A stretch of DNA of 64,000 nt from assembly GCA_917880885.1 (NCBI GenBank), contig OU862922.1, positions 22,444,627-22,508,626 on the forward strand, in the 5' to 3' direction. Both the position numbers and the translations under genes were made by a program. The DNA is from Limnephilus marmoratus. Lineage: Eukaryota; Arthropoda; Insecta; Trichoptera; Limnephilidae. Under the pieces are notes generated by a model. The model searched no databases. It was not told where the DNA came from and saw nothing but the letters and a program-made list of their open reading frames with translations. Positions 45,783-58,290 of this stretch are shown here, one piece after another (the first letter of the stretch is position 1; each line of letters begins with the position of its first letter).

Positions 45783-45868
45783 TGTTTCGGCTTACAAGGC
45801 ATTTTCAATTTTTTTTTCAAACTGTTTGAAAATAGCCTTGTAAGCCGAAACATTAATACGAAACGTCC
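45783..45868. repeat. Inverted repeat (hairpin)
   Basis: GTTTCGGCTTACAAGGC and its complement GCCTTGTAAGCCGAAAC, with further pairing of TTTTCAA/TTGAAAA, form a long hairpin with a T-rich loop. Probably a small foldback element. Confidence 0.8.
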
Positions 45869-47009
45869 CGATATTAATAAACTATAATACCTACTTGCAG
45901 AACTTAATGATAACATCATTAAATTTGATTTTTTTTTTAATTAAATGAAGTTCTACCAATTAAACACAAAAACAATTAACAGTAAGATATTATTGGTGTG
46001 ACAGTTTTCGGTCAAATCGATAGGTTCCTGTAGATGTTTCTAGGGATTATATTTCGAGTAGTGTTTTATTGGGATAATCGTTGGATATTGTGTATTACTT
46101 ATTATTCGATACTAAAATAATAACCAATTCTCATAATTTCTGCTACAAAATATGCAACAATGATAAAGATCCAATCGGAAACACAGTGCGTATGATAAAG
46201 AAGGGATAATTTAGAGAACCTTCAAAGAAATCTTCATACCATTATAGAACCAGTATAAAACCTACTGTATACAGAATAGATATTATCACCACATTTGCGC
46301 AAAAGTTGAAATTTGAATACACCCTGTTTACTTATGATTTATTCATATTTTTTTTATTATCTCCCCACCTATTACCTATGCGGCTTTTCTTTATTGCTAT
46401 GGGATATTGATTTGAATATAGATACATTTATTAGCGACTAATTTCAGACAGGCAATACAATGTGTGTCACTTTAACATATTGGGTGACGATACCCTTCAA
46501 TTTTGCGTTTGATTGATCGATTGTTATTATTCAAATTATTTTCATTGGTTCTTTATCAATACGTTGTAATGTGTCGAGGTGTGTTGGATTGCCACGGGGG
46601 TTTTGGCTGAGGAAACAAAGTTTGTTTTGAGCCGGAATCGTTAATAGTTTGTTTTTTATGAGAATAGGTACCGTGCAAGAGACCCTACCATTTCCAACTG
46701 TTCGGAGATGGTGGGATTACGGTATCCCCAATTTGAGTATGTTAGGAGGATGACAAGAATGGGAAGACGGAATAGACGATGAAAAGGAAGATGGGGAAGT
46801 GCCAGGCTCTTCAGACCTGATGACCAAGTTCATGCCAGTTCATGCCATATTTAGATTCTAAATGGTGATTTTTCACTCCGAAATACGAATGGTGATTGAT
46901 TGTTTTGTTGTAGACTGCGACATGAGATATTGAATTTAATTATATGTGTAATGTGGTCTGAAGTCAAAACTATGAATAGACGGTTTATAGGTTACGGTCC
47001 TCTTCGTCT
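45869..47009. other. Intergenic
   Basis: Nothing recognised. Confidence 0.4.
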
Positions 47010-47152
47010 TCTCCACTATTCCTCCATTACCAACATTCAACATTTATCAATTCCATATGTACCACAGTATTCCTCCACACAGCATCTCAGATGACATAGG
47101 CCCTGAGGGAAATTATTTTTCTCAGGGCCTCTTGTGTGGAGTTAATGTAAAA
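47010..47152 (+). mobile_element. L1/L2 3' end fragment (copy D)
   Basis: Plus-strand 3' terminus with the clearest double stem-loop: outer arms CTCCACACAG (from 47073) and CTTGTGTGGAG (to 47141), inner arms AGGCCCTGAGGGAAA (47098-47112) and TTTTTCTCAGGGCCT (47116-47130). The codons before it end STQHLR, as in L1/L2. It lies 17 bases before repeat R1. Confidence 0.85.
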
Positions 47153-47168
47153 TGTAATCCCACTAACT

Positions 47169-47593
47169 TAAGGCTCTGCAACCGGGCCCGAAAAGAAGAA
47201 GATGGAGAGATACGAAATTACGAATGTTAGAGGAGAGCGCTACCATTTGCAGCGACAAAATCGATGCGAAAATGTTTAATAAAACACGACTCGTTTAAAA
47301 TAGAGCAAAAATCTCGCGGGCATTATCTTAAACAGCATTTAAAGAAACACTCTGAATTTTTTCATACGTAAACTTGTAAAATAACTGAAACAAACGTGTT
47401 AATAATAATTTTTGGAGCGTACTTTGCGATTTTTTTCTATCGAGGGAATTTTATATAATTTACGTTTCGACGCGGGCAAAGTCTAGATATTATCTTCAAG
47501 AATAACATATATTCTTTTAAAAGCTTTAAAACTTACCGTGTTTACGGAAAATATATAATAAATCGGTACAAATCCGGGTTGCGGGTCCTTAAG
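47169..47593 (+). repeat. Unclassified interspersed repeat R1, copy 2
   Basis: Full-length match in the same orientation to 21894-22328; begins TAAGGCTCTGCAACCGGG and ends GGGTTGCGGGTCCTTAA. Confidence 0.8.
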
Positions 47594-50500
47594 TCTGAAT
47601 TGTGCAATAAATTGTGTAGGTTTTTATATTTAGGGCAATAAGATGACAAAAAATATATCTTGGGAAATCATAAAAGACTTATTAAGTTAATTCAAACTTT
47701 ACAGAGATCAAGTAATCGCCGAAAAAAAATTTAAAAATTATTATTAAAAAATAATCTGGAACTTAGTGCCGGATTTTAGTCTGACACACGGACATATGAA
47801 TATATCTGGACCTGCCCTAAGTGATAAAAACGTATTATTTCCCCCTCCACATGGCGCCGGCTGTAGCTCCTCCTTGGAACCGGCTCGCTCTATGGGGAGG
47901 GGATATAGCCTCGCTTGAATCTAAAATGTGTGACGTCATCATTCTTGCCGTGAACAGCGAGAAGCTGACATCCATACATTTAACGAAATAACGGCAGCTT
48001 GTGCTATACAATATATCTACGTATCAATGTACACATAGGGAATGTGGGCGGTACTCCAATGTGCTCGTCGCTGGTTACAGGGGTAAGTAAATTATGAAAC
48101 ATTTGTAAAAGTGTTTTAACTAAACACGGAAACAAAATATTGATATGTGTATTGGCGCGAGTCTTTTTGGGGCGAGCATTTGGCCTTAGCAAATATGTTT
48201 TGAACGTGGCAAGCAATTCGCGCTCCCATGTAAAAAGGTCTATTCATTCAAAGCAGATTTTGCTTTTAAGAACTAAATGGTGATATTGTAATGCGAGATG
48301 CCTATATACTGTCAGATTGATTGTTCAACGAATGACAGTCATCTTTCCCCTCTCCGCTCTCCATAGTTTGGTTTTACCCCTCATCTGTAACTGCTTGTCT
48401 ATCCATTTGGATGTCTATGGTCTGACAACATATCATGATTCATATTTTCCAGTTGTTAAAAAAGTCATAACGGCAGTTACAGTTTGGTATGGTTTAGTTA
48501 CACCGAATTTACATCTGTTACAAACCATAAAAGATAAACGTCATCCATCAAAACGCCTGCATAGATTTAAGGAATAATAAATCCTGATAATTTATCTTAA
48601 TTGATCGAAAGAGTTTTTTTCCATAAAATTATTGAGGACTAAGTGTTCGATCATTAAAAAAATAACTAAGCATTCACAAAAAGCCATTTCCGTCAATAAA
48701 AAACAACGCATAAAAGAATTGCCGCATAGATAGTATGCAAAACAGTGCGGCTTTTATGATAATTTTTAATCTTTTTTTTTATTCGCAGTTAAATTGAGGA
48801 GACGCTTAAAATATCTCACTATTTTTTTAAGTACCTAACCCTTTTGGTATTCTTTTTACCTTTTTAATGAAACCATAAACTAATATTTATTCTTCTTGGG
48901 GTGGATCCCCTATAATAACAATCATTATCGTCTCGGGCAACACTGGCGCTGCGAAGGGAGCGCGAAAACTCTCTTCGAAATTTGAATTTATAATTTTTAG
49001 TAATAGTTTAGTTTAATATTCGGCTATTAAGTTACGAAAACCGTTTTGTGGTAATTTTTAAGAGTCTTGAATAAGTAGGAGCACCAATAAAAGTCAAATC
49101 AGATTTATGGTAAAAATGAATTTTATATTTTTTTATAACTTTCGCTTCTCTTTTAGACAGTGATGCTACGATTCTAAATATTTTTGATAAGGAATATTGG
49201 TTTTTTATTTCTTGTTAGGGCAATCCTGACGAGTTATAAAACTCATTTTAGCACGGGACGAACTTATAATTCATATGGGGGAGGTAATAGGTACAATTTT
49301 ACAAAGATGTTTTGATATCAAAATATACGTAAGTTTCATATACAATATACCATAAAACTAAAAATAAAAGACAGGTTAAGTAGATCAAACAACAAACGAA
49401 AACAAGTAAAAAAAAACAAGATATTCAAATATGGATGATTAGATTACAATTAAAGGGAAATGAAAAGGAGAGAAAAATATACAAGACTACAAAAGATGGC
49501 AAGAAAATTACATATTTTCATTTTTAAATGTATCTACTAAAAACATATTCTTTCAAAGCATTACATTGAAATTTTTTATTATGCTGGATGTTTTTGTACA
49601 TATCTGGAGGCGAATTGTATAGTGTGTGGGCAATATAGTTCAGATCTTTAGATATTTTATCCCATTTTGTGTAGTGTTTGTTTGAGGAACGCGGATTTCA
49701 TTGTTATTTCGATTATTGTGTTTGTGGATGTCTTGATAGTAAAGTGGCTACACACTCAGTGTGAGTTGATTGTTGTGTAATTTGTAGGATGGTGCTTGTG
49801 ATTTCATGTTTAGGAAGGAATTGTGATTGGAGGGATAAAGGAAAATGAATAGATGTCCGTGACACGAATGTGCGATGGAATTCCACATATAAAGTAGTTA
49901 ACGTAGGAATAAGGTATTCAGAAATAAAGTGGAAATCTATAATTTTCATAAACGTTCCTGCTTAGTGATAATTTTTTTGTATTAAATCTTTATTAAATTA
50001 TATGGAATTATTGAGAAACTATTTGAAATGTCACCTGAAACGATTACATGACTCCGATCAAAGCGTATTTATTTATCCATCAAATATGCATTCCGTTGAA
50101 TTGAAATGATAGGTAATGTACCTACCACCATCACGCGATGAAAGCTAGTAAGAAACAAGGGGAAATTCAATCATTTCATAAATATACAAAACGAATAATT
50201 CCTCGTTCAGACGTGGAGCAAAATGATGTGATGCCTAGCCTTCGTATTTTGTTTTCTGAAAAGGTACCTACTGTCAATTTTCAGGTCGAATTAGACTGAA
50301 TTGACTTCATGCTGTACGAGTATGTATATTTTTAGTGCAGTTTCATAGTAATTAAATTAGCACCTTCTACGGACGAACAGTATATGAAGAATTTAAATAA
50401 ACTGCTCGTTTACACGTGGATCAAATTTAATTATTTCACAGAAGAAAACTTTTTGCAAGTTATGCTTTAGCTTAGAACATTAAAATGAAATATTTATTTG

Positions 50501-50986
50501 CACCCATATTTATGCAAAATGAAAATAAATATATAGTTTTGTGAATATACAAACACAATTCTTCCAAGAAATGCATAAAAATAAAATAATTCATTGGTGA
50601 TTCAATCAAATATTCTATTTGTATGCCTTTCTCGAAAGGATTAAATGTGTGTACTAACAAAACTCTTTATTTCTCTTTATTATAACAAAACTCTTTATTC
50701 GTATTCATATTGCATATGTACGGATGCAAACAATAAAAGGGTACTATCAAACACGGCGACCACCTTGATAGGATTGACCGGAACGTACTAAGAAAGTTAT
50801 AGACAAACGAAATGCAAAATAGTCGAGTAAAACAGGATTTCGCTACGCCAAGTCAACTAAATTTCGATTTAAAAAGGACCCTTATTTATATAATGTACGT
50901 CATGATAACTTTGATATTTTCCTAAAAATTATTGCTTCCTATGACATAAGATTCGTCCACTATTTGGTTAAACCGATTTTTTAATT
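47594..50986. other. Long intergenic stretch
   Basis: 3.4 kb without a supported gene. Frames at 48317-48577 and 49713-49949 have no recognisable domain. A G+C-richer patch lies at 47850-47960. GATCGAAAGAGTTTTTTTCC at 48603 is loosely like R3. No repeat ends identified. Confidence 0.4.
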
Positions 50987-51715
50987 ATATTTATTTTTAT
51001 TTTATTATTATTATTGAACAACAGAATAATTCCAATTACAGTACAATTTAGTTACCCTATCAGCATTTAGGCAAGTGACTCTTCATTAATATTTTTAAGG
51101 CATATAAAGAACAGTCACTTACATCCAAATGGTTTGCAATTTCATTTAACAGCACCACTCCCCTCGTCATGCTATGCTTTGCCAAGACGTCTGTTCTGCC
51201 GTTCGGTACTTTAAATAAGTCATGATGTCGACTTCAGCTGTAGTGGTCGTACATATAAATCATAGCATCCCAAGAGAAATGGGCTATCGATGAAATTGTT
51301 CCAAATTTTGAAAGACAAAATAGCAAGACTTGCTTTCCGTCTAGTTTCTAGACTCACAGAATCAGTTTCCTCAAGTAAGTCAATATGGTGCATGAACTTT
51401 GGATAGGTTCCATGCTTCCGCATATAAACATACCTGAGGAATTTCTTCTGAATTTGCTCTAACATATCAATGTACTTCTGTTGGTACGGTGCCCAAACAT
51501 CGCTCGCGTACTCCAGCGTGCTTCTCAGTATGCCATCAAATAACGCTAGCATAGCTTCTTGGTTATCAAACTGCTTACAAGTCCTGATGATGTACCCAAG
51601 AAGTTTGTAGCAAGACTGAGTGAGCTGCGATATATGGCAAGAGAATGTCAGTTCGGGATCAAAGACGACACCAAGATAAACTAAACTAAACTGAGAAATT
51701 CTTACCACTTTAAAC
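50987..51715 (-). pseudogene. LINE ORF2 C-terminal part
   Basis: The minus frame 51708-51220 reads YLGVVFDPELTFSCHIS, LRSTLEYASDVWAPY, IQKKFLRYVYMRKHG and RRKASLAILSFKIWNN. This is the segment after the reverse transcriptase in jockey/I-group LINEs, distinct in sequence from L1 and from the 29961 element. A 3' UTR and A-rich tail follow to about 50987. The RT core is absent. Confidence 0.85.
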
Positions 51716-52329
51716 AGTTTCTCTATTTTCTAATTATCAATAATTTCTTAATGTATAATTCAATTGATGTATAATGAATGTACTTAATACTACATATTAA
51801 GTTATTTTCCCTTATTATTTCGTGTTAGGCATGTAATATCAATTCGGTATTGGAAATTCCTGCATCATTCGTATTTGAATTCTTTTCGAATTTCCTCATT
51901 CGCAGTAAGGTCGTCGAATTTACAAAACATTTCACTTGCAGCCATATATTATAAAAACATTATTTTATGTAGTCATTTGAGTCTTACGAGGTAGGATCAA
52001 TGCTTGTAATTCTAATTGAATAATTCTGTCCTAAACGACTGATGCAGACTTTAAACGTACCGTTATTATTTCAGTAGATATGTTTCATCAAGCGTCGAGC
52101 TTATGCTAAACAGTCTTCGTGAAAATGGAATAATATCTTTCATCATAATGATATTATTTATTTGTTGTTTTTGGGACCACTTTGAAGAGTCCTTTGAGCG
52201 GCGAATAATCCGGCAGAAAGCCCTTCTAGTGACAAATGATGCGTTTTCCTACTTAGCAAGAAAAACATGCAATGTCCTGGGGGCTCATTGCAATATAAGA
52301 GATTCTCAATTGAATAATATATTTTTTAT
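51716..52329. other. Intergenic
   Basis: Nothing recognised; the 99-codon frame at 52103-52402 runs into the tRNA-like unit and is probably chance. Confidence 0.4.
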
Positions 52330-52441
52330 TTTGCTCTTTGAGCGAAGCCCTAGCCAGGCTGAGGTCGTGGGTTCAATTAGATTAGACCGAATCTTTTTCT
52401 AATTTTTCTGTTTCACATTTATCGTTTGAGAGTTCTTAATA
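52330..52441 (+). pseudogene. tRNA-like unit, 5' half missing (P3)
   Basis: AGCGAAGCCC, GAGGTCGTGGGTTCAATTAG and GACCG are the anticodon-side, T-arm and acceptor remnants of the sequence at 53800-53878. The tail AATCTTTTTCTAATTTTTCT then GTTTCACATTTATCG matches that of P1 and P2. A mariner interrupts the tail at 52442. Confidence 0.65.
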
Positions 52442-52517
52442 TTAGGTCCTTACATATGAAATTGGCGTTTTGTATGGGAGGAACCTAAAGTCAATTTTTT
52501 GATTATAATATATTTAT

Positions 52518-53190
52518 TTAATCAAAGTATGTACCATTGCTATCAATGCACTTTTGCCATCTCATAGGTTCATCGATCCCTTTACAAAAAAAAACATTCG
52601 GACGGGAATCAATAAAATCTTTGAAGGCGGTTTGGACTGCCCCATCGGAGTTGAATTTTTTCCTTTGCAAGAAGTTATACAAATTTCGAAAAAAATGGTA
52701 ATCTGTTGGGGCAAGGTCCGGAGAGTACGTTGGATGTCTTAGACATTCCAATTGAAACTCCTCTAATTTGGTAGCCGTCTGTTGTGCTGTGTGTGGCCTT
52801 GCGTTCTAACGCGCGTTTATTGATTTGCTTCACTCAATTCGTGAGGTACCTACCTACTAGTACCTACCTTTCAAGCTTTTTCACCTTCCCAATTTGCTTC
52901 AAGTGGATTAAAACAGTTTTATCACTAACACCGCAGCCTGCAGCTAACTCGGACGTGATTTGCGATGGATCCGCTTCCACAATAGCCTTCAATTCTTCAT
53001 TATCAATTTTGGTCTCCGGCCGTCCACGGGGCTTGCTCTGCAGGTCGAAATTTCCAGAACGAAAACGTTGGAACCAAAAACTCACTGTGTTTTCTTTTGC
53101 GGCACCGTCACCATACACATCATTAATCCTTCGAGCCATTTCTGCAGCACTGGTGCCACGGTGGAACTCGTACTCGTAAATAACGCGATA
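52518..53190 (-). pseudogene. mariner transposase remnants (copy 2)
   Basis: 53190-52864 encodes the N-terminal HTH region (YEYEFHRGTSAAEMARRIN, SFWFQRFRSGNFD, GRPETK, SDKTVLIHLKQIG). After a short indel, 52751-52518 encodes LRHPTYSPDLAPTDYHFF to the C-terminal end. Unlike copy 1 it keeps the third catalytic aspartate (YSPDLAP), but the first two are deleted. Confidence 0.92.
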
Positions 53191-53191
53191 T

Positions 53192-53468
53192 TATCATGCT
53201 GTAGTTTTTAAATGCATTTATTCAGTTACTTTTTTTTTTAAATCCCTTATTTATGTATACTTAAAATATTCACTATAACCATAGAAATAAAAGTAAAAAA
53301 TCTATATTATACCCACGCACAGGCATTGCCTTTGTGGGATTTTTTTGTTCATACATTAATTATATTAAGTTGTTTTATATACTTTTCATTATTTCATGTA
53401 TGTATTATATGTATTGCATCAAAAAATTTCAATAAAAAAAAAAAATAAATAAATAAAATAAAAAAAAA
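53192..53468 (+). mobile_element. A-tailed insertion within mariner copy 2
   Basis: It interrupts the mariner frame after its first few codons. The plus strand ends in TTTCAATAAAAAAAAAAAAT and further A/AAAT repeats, so it looks like a LINE or SINE 3' end. Family not recognised. Confidence 0.65.
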
Positions 53469-53799
53469 TTTCAAGTTTTCCATTTTGTAAACTAAGTGAC
53501 GAAAAGAAAAAAAAACAATTAAGGAAAAACAAATGAATTATAATTTTCGAAACACAAATACATGAGTAAATAGCTGTATAAATTTGATTTGAAATTCCTA
53601 ACCAAAGAGATTAGAGACTATTTGAGATCAAAGTTGCCAGTACGGCAAAACGCCAATTTCATATGTAAGGACCTAATATTATGTTCAATGATTAAATAAT
53701 AGTTTAAGAAATTTGAGTTTTTACTTTAATGTATTATTCCACTACAAAAATATGTAATATTCTGGAAAAAAGTCAATAGATATAATGTTTCTAGTTCTT

Positions 53800-53880
53800 G
53801 ATATGATAGAATTAGTTCAGTGGTTAGACCGAAGCCCGGCAAGGTTGAGGTCCTGCGTTCAATTCCTAGATGCGACCGAA
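53800..53880 (+). pseudogene. tRNA-like unit (P4)
   Basis: A box TTAGTTCAGTGGTTAGACCG and B box GCGTTCAATTCC. The anticodon arm is degenerate (AAGCCCGGCAAGGTT), so no identity is assigned. AATCTTTTTCTCG follows as terminator-like tail. The text TGTTCAATGATTAAA occurs before (53682) and after (53910) it, because two units stand in tandem. Confidence 0.65.
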
Positions 53881-53979
53881 TCTTTTTCTCGTTTTTGATT
53901 TTCGTATTTTGTTCAATGATTAAACATTGAAATTTAAGGTTTTAATCAATAAGTTAGTCCACTGTAAAAATATTGCATG

Positions 53980-55138
53980 GAAATTGGTGAAAACAGAAAC
54001 AATATTTCAAGAATGTTCTTTAAAAACTAGCATCAATGACTTCTGCGCAGTTTTCTCAAAGTAGTATTAATATTGATGTACTAGTATTATTAATAAATAA
54101 AAAAATAAAATATGTGATTGCTGTTAGCAAGAACTTAAACAATTTGTTTTAATTATAAAACCAAAAAAATAGTTCACAGTTTCATTGATTCATAAATCAC
54201 GGAATATTTTGCACTAAAACCCCCGTGTGAAAAAACCACCCTTTAAATTTTCAAACTTGGAACGCTCGGACATAAAAAAGAAAACAATGGACTCAAAACA
54301 TATCGAGTCATTAAGGACATTGTGTAATTACGATTGGGGCGTATTCTGTTATTTGATCCCCTCAGTAGTTCTGGTGGTGGGTTGGTATTAGATATTGGGT
54401 ACTTAGAATATCCCCTCCCGCCCAAATAATCAAAAACGCATTTGACTGCGTTGATTCACACATGATGCGCTCGAATGGAAGAAAACCCATTTTATTAAAT
54501 GATGACTGTTGGATGTGAACGGGGTGTATGGAAAATGACCGCATTTAAAAAAATATTTTTGAAAATTAATTTTCAACGTCCTCTTTTAGTTTCATGACAA
54601 ATCAGAACACATGAACAGACAAATCGCCTCTATGGGTGCGATCAGCAGCGCCTCGCCTTTTTTCTACCTAAGGATATCTTAGCACGACCAAAGTCGGCAC
54701 GCTTCTACGCCATATCTCGCTTTGTTTCTTGTCTGAATGATTCGACTCCTGTAAAACTAACTAAAACATAATTACTTCTGAAATATTTTTAAAATTAATT
54801 TGTGGCACCATTTTAAATAAAAGATAATATATAACCTTGCTTAAACCAAGATTTAAAAATGAATATCAACATATTTCATTTCAATTCGTTATTTAAGATT
54901 CAGGTAACTGAAAAATTAGAAAGAAATGTACGCAGAATAAGAACAGACAAAATAATAAGCTAATACAAAATTATAACATTAAGTAAGTAGGTATTTTGTA
55001 AAAAATAAATACTTAAATAAATAAAATTAAAAAAAAAACAATACTTACTCAGAAATAGTAGATGTGTTCAATTGCACGGAATTTAGTTCAAAGAAGGTTA
55101 TAACAACACTAGTCTTTCCTATATAATGGGGTGAAGCC
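53980..55138. other. Intergenic
   Basis: No supported gene. The minus frames at 54243-54544 lack known motifs. Confidence 0.4.
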
Positions 55139-55330
55139 TTCAGAAAACTAAAGTAGACAAGACTGAGGATACTAAGAAGCACCGCACAAATAGAAGACCG
55201 ATTATTTACGAAGCATCGCACAAAGAGGAGACCGATCATACTATCTCATTCTCTCGCAGGTTAAATCCTATAGAAGTGCTTGTCTCTTTTTAGTGTCGCA
55301 ATTTTTCGTTTCACAACGGTGCCAAAGAAG
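55139..55330 (-). repeat. Repeat shared with the hAT interior
   Basis: The reverse complement carries ACTAAAAAGAGACAAGCAC, ATCGGTCTCCTCTTTGTGCG, then ATCGGTCTTCTATTTGTGCG and TACTTTAGTTTTCTGAAG. The first blocks match 6350-6560; the last matches the fragment at 9748. Confidence 0.7.
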
Positions 55331-55448
55331 TTTTCACTTCAAAGAGTTACAATCCTTAACTACATTTTAATTTACGGACCACGATTTTAAAGTACCATTA
55401 ATTTTTTACAGTATCACCCATATTCAACAAGTTGATATTTATTAATAA

Positions 55449-55810
55449 CTAGCTGGTTCCCGGCATGCGTTGCTATGCACTTTAATAGAGAAATTGTTTC
55501 TCCCTGCGTGTCCTTTCCAATTCGTCCCGTTCCCCTGCCGCCTCCCCTTTCTCTCCCACGTCCCCTTCCCCTCTCCCCCCTCACCCCTACCGCTTTCCAT
55601 ACATTCAGTCCCAGTCCATTCAGTTTTCAAACAGCTCGCGTGCCACCAATTGCAATTTTTTTATACAAATTTCATAATGCCATAGCTCACCAGTATGTTT
55701 ATACAAACCTTGTCCTGACAATAAAGAACACAAAAAAAAGAATTATCTAATTTGGTGTAGTCGTTACCGCGCGTACATACATTTCAGCAATTCATTTTGA
55801 TTTATATAGA
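55449..55810 (-). mobile_element. Helitron-like element H7 with G-rich core
   Basis: Minus strand: TCTATATAAATCAAAATGAA after A, and CATGCCGGGAACCAGCTAG before T. Interior as in H5 and H6 (CAGGACAAGGTTTGTATAAA, GGTGGCACGCGAGCTGTTTG). Core C/T-rich at 55500-55600 on the plus strand. Confidence 0.85.
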
Positions 55811-56336
55811 TTTAAAATTAAATTTCTCCATGTTTCGGAAATTTTTAACCGCCCTGTATCTAATTCTTTTTTGTAGACATCAATACAGAAAACATATTCC
55901 CGACTTGTTCACGGGTATGTAAACATTTTAAAACATCTCGCTTTGTTCCGGTTTAAAACGGGTTCCATGTTCCATTTTCGAATGTCCCCCGCTCTATATT
56001 TATTTAAACAGGGGCGCGTGCCGTACCCTCCATTACCAATAATATAAGTCAAAATTAAATTTAAGAATAAAAAATGTTTGTTGATTTTAAAGTTAAATAT
56101 AAAGTAAAAATCTAATAATATTAATAAAAATTGGATAATTTGTAGAACGCCGCTTTGGTGGCAAATCACCTCAAGGGCGCTGTATGTACAATTTATTACG
56201 AGTTCCTAGGCTCTATCTTTTTGTTGCAATGCTTCTAGAAGCTCTGTGTCGAATGGTTGCTGACTGCACAGTCAACCACACAACATCTTAATTGAAAAAT
56301 TTACAATGAAAGTGAAGGAAATGAACTACTTATGTT
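55811..56336. other. Intergenic
   Basis: CACCTCAAGGGCGCTGTATG at 56168 resembles CGCCTCAAGGGCGTTGTAC at 8381, a short shared motif of unknown nature. No gene. Confidence 0.4.
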
Positions 56337-56615
56337 AGGGGTCGTCCATTAATCACGTGATGTTTTTTAGCAACTTTTTAACCCGCCTCCCCCCCCCGTG
56401 GTGATATGTGGTAAGGTTTTAGACTAACCCCCCCCCCCCAAATTACGTGTATTTTTTTTGTACAATGTATTTTGAAATTTTCAGAATATTATCACGAAAA
56501 ATAAATACACGTGATATCTCATTATCCCCCCCCCCCCCTTGAGATATTGCGAGATTTTTTCCGAACCCCCCCCCCACTCCCCCTTTCGAGCCTCACGTGA
56601 TTAATTGACGACCCC
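56337..56615. mobile_element. MITE family M3
   Basis: The ends GGGGTCGTCCATTAATCACG and, inverted, GGGGTCGTCAATTAATCACG are near-perfect. The inside has long C runs and a second ACGTGAT. Elements with such ends are common in insects; the superfamily is not settled here. Confidence 0.8.
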
Positions 56616-56689
56616 TTGGTGATTATATGATTTATTTTGAATTTTATTATTTTTGGATATGATTTTAGATCTTCGCGAAAAGTATTTTC

Positions 56690-56752
56690 GGGGTGTTGTG
56701 CCATGTTGCGCTGCCTACTTCCTTTGCCAACGTTTCGGATAGCGTTACAGTG
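56690..56752. repeat. Single arm of the 41010 foldback
   Basis: TTTTCGGGGTGTTGTGCCAT, GTTGCGCTGCCTAC, AACGTTTCGGATAGCGTTAC matches the left arm at 41010-41083; the opposite arm is absent. Confidence 0.75.
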
Positions 56753-56754
56753 TC

Positions 56755-56990
56755 CATCAGTCCAGTGGTAAGACTCGCACTCCAAAGGTCGCGGAATCAT
56801 TACCGGCGTGGCAAATAAATTTTATTTGATTAATTTGTGTTATTTTGCAATTTATTCATTAATAATAATATATAGTATATTTGCGGCACGTTCCAGAGTG
56901 GAAGATACTCTCAGAATCGCTCTGGTGTAAGACCATGCACCATTCAGTATTGAAACGTTGATTGAAATGACATTAGCCGTGTTTGGTGAC
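56755..56990 (+). mobile_element. tRNA-derived SINE, type B (copy 2)
   Basis: Tentative A box CAGTCCAGTGGTAAGACTCG and weak B box GCGGAATCATTACC. The body TTTGCGGCACGTTCCAGAGT, ATACTCTCAGAATCGC, CTGGTGTAAGACCA matches copy 1 at 10456. Confidence 0.6.
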
Positions 56991-57239
56991 CAGATCTGAA
57001 TAGCCAGGTACTTCCCCACCTTCCTCTTCCCTATCTCCTCCCCCTCCCCACTACCTTCAGCCTCGCAACATACCCCAATTGGGGATGCGATACTTATATG
57101 CTTAAATTTTTACACATTTAGTTATTTACAGTGTTGCGAGCTGTGAAAGTAAAATGTTTTTATCTTTGTGGATACGACTATCTGCAAAGGTAAGTTTTAA
57201 GTTTAGCTCTAAATTCTGCCGAGTCTGTGATCGCCGTAT

Positions 57240-57620
57240 TCCCGCTTAAAAAGAAGAAGACGGAGAGATATGTAATTATGAATGTTGGAGAGTGCGCGCT
57301 AATATTTAAAAAGATAAAATTGGAGCGAAAATTGTTAAAATGTATAATAAAATAAAGACTCGTTTAAAATAGAGCCAAAATCTCGTGGGGAACATCAAAA
57401 TAGCATTTAATGAAACACTGTGAATTTTTTCATACATGTAACTTCTAAAATAATTGAAATGAACGTGTTCGTGATAATTTTCGGAGCATACTTTGCGATT
57501 TTTTTCTATCGAGGGGAACACGTCTAGATATTATCTTCAAAAATAACATATATTTTTTAAGAGCTTAAAAATTTCAAATGTTTAAGAAATCGGTAGATAT
57601 TCGAGTAGCGGTGGCTTAAA
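57240..57620 (+). repeat. Unclassified interspersed repeat R1, copy 3
   Basis: The most diverged copy, in the same orientation: AAGAAGAAGACGGAGAGAT, GACTCGTTTAAAATAGAGCC, ACTTTGCGATTTTTTTCTAT. Confidence 0.8.
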
Positions 57621-58290
57621 TCATGTGGCAGTCTATTGCCATTCATTATGAGCAGGAATCGCTGGTTAAAATCCTTTGGGTACGTGCTCTTGCAACTGTG
57701 TATATCATTTTAAAGAAAAAGTTTATTTTTTTAATCATACAGCATCCGAGACCTTTTTCAATCTCAATTTACATAATTACGCGTTTGAATTTAGAATTTC
57801 AATTATTCGGAAGCGCACGCGCGTAATAATGCGCTCTCGCGGCGGAAATAGGAAGCGTGTTTTGACTTCTGGAGGGCGCCATTAGGGTTGTTTATGGGCT
57901 TGTAATCGGTAGTTTTTTTCACATTTCAATTGCTACACTTTAAACGTGAAATGAATGATGTATCTTTGAAATGGATTCATGGGAACAAGCTGAACTCATT
58001 CACGAGCATTAAAATTGAATATGGTGTGCCTTTAAAATGTTTTGGGTGGTTTGAATTGTTGAAATGTTGTTTATTTATAGTCCGATGAATGGATTTTTAA
58101 GCCTATTTTTTAATCCGAACTGAGCAATTAAACATTGGAATTATTTAAGAATGAGAATGATTTCAACTTAAGTAACAATATCTACATGTATTCATTTATG
58201 AATTGTTAAATCAGGGAATTCAAAAGACCTTTAGAAATAATATTATTTGTCAATCTTCTTGCGTTCTTTTAAAATAAAATTATTTATTAT
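57621..58290. other. Intergenic
   Basis: Nothing recognised. Confidence 0.4.

Larger units (their letters stand above)
52442..53676 (-). mobile_element. mariner element, internally deleted copy 2
   Basis: TTAGGTCCTTACATATGAAA at both ends, with TA at 52440-52441 and 53677-53678. Minus-strand orientation. About 955 bp after removing a nested insertion at about 53192-53468. The internal deletion junction is the same as in the copy at 25298. Confidence 0.95.
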
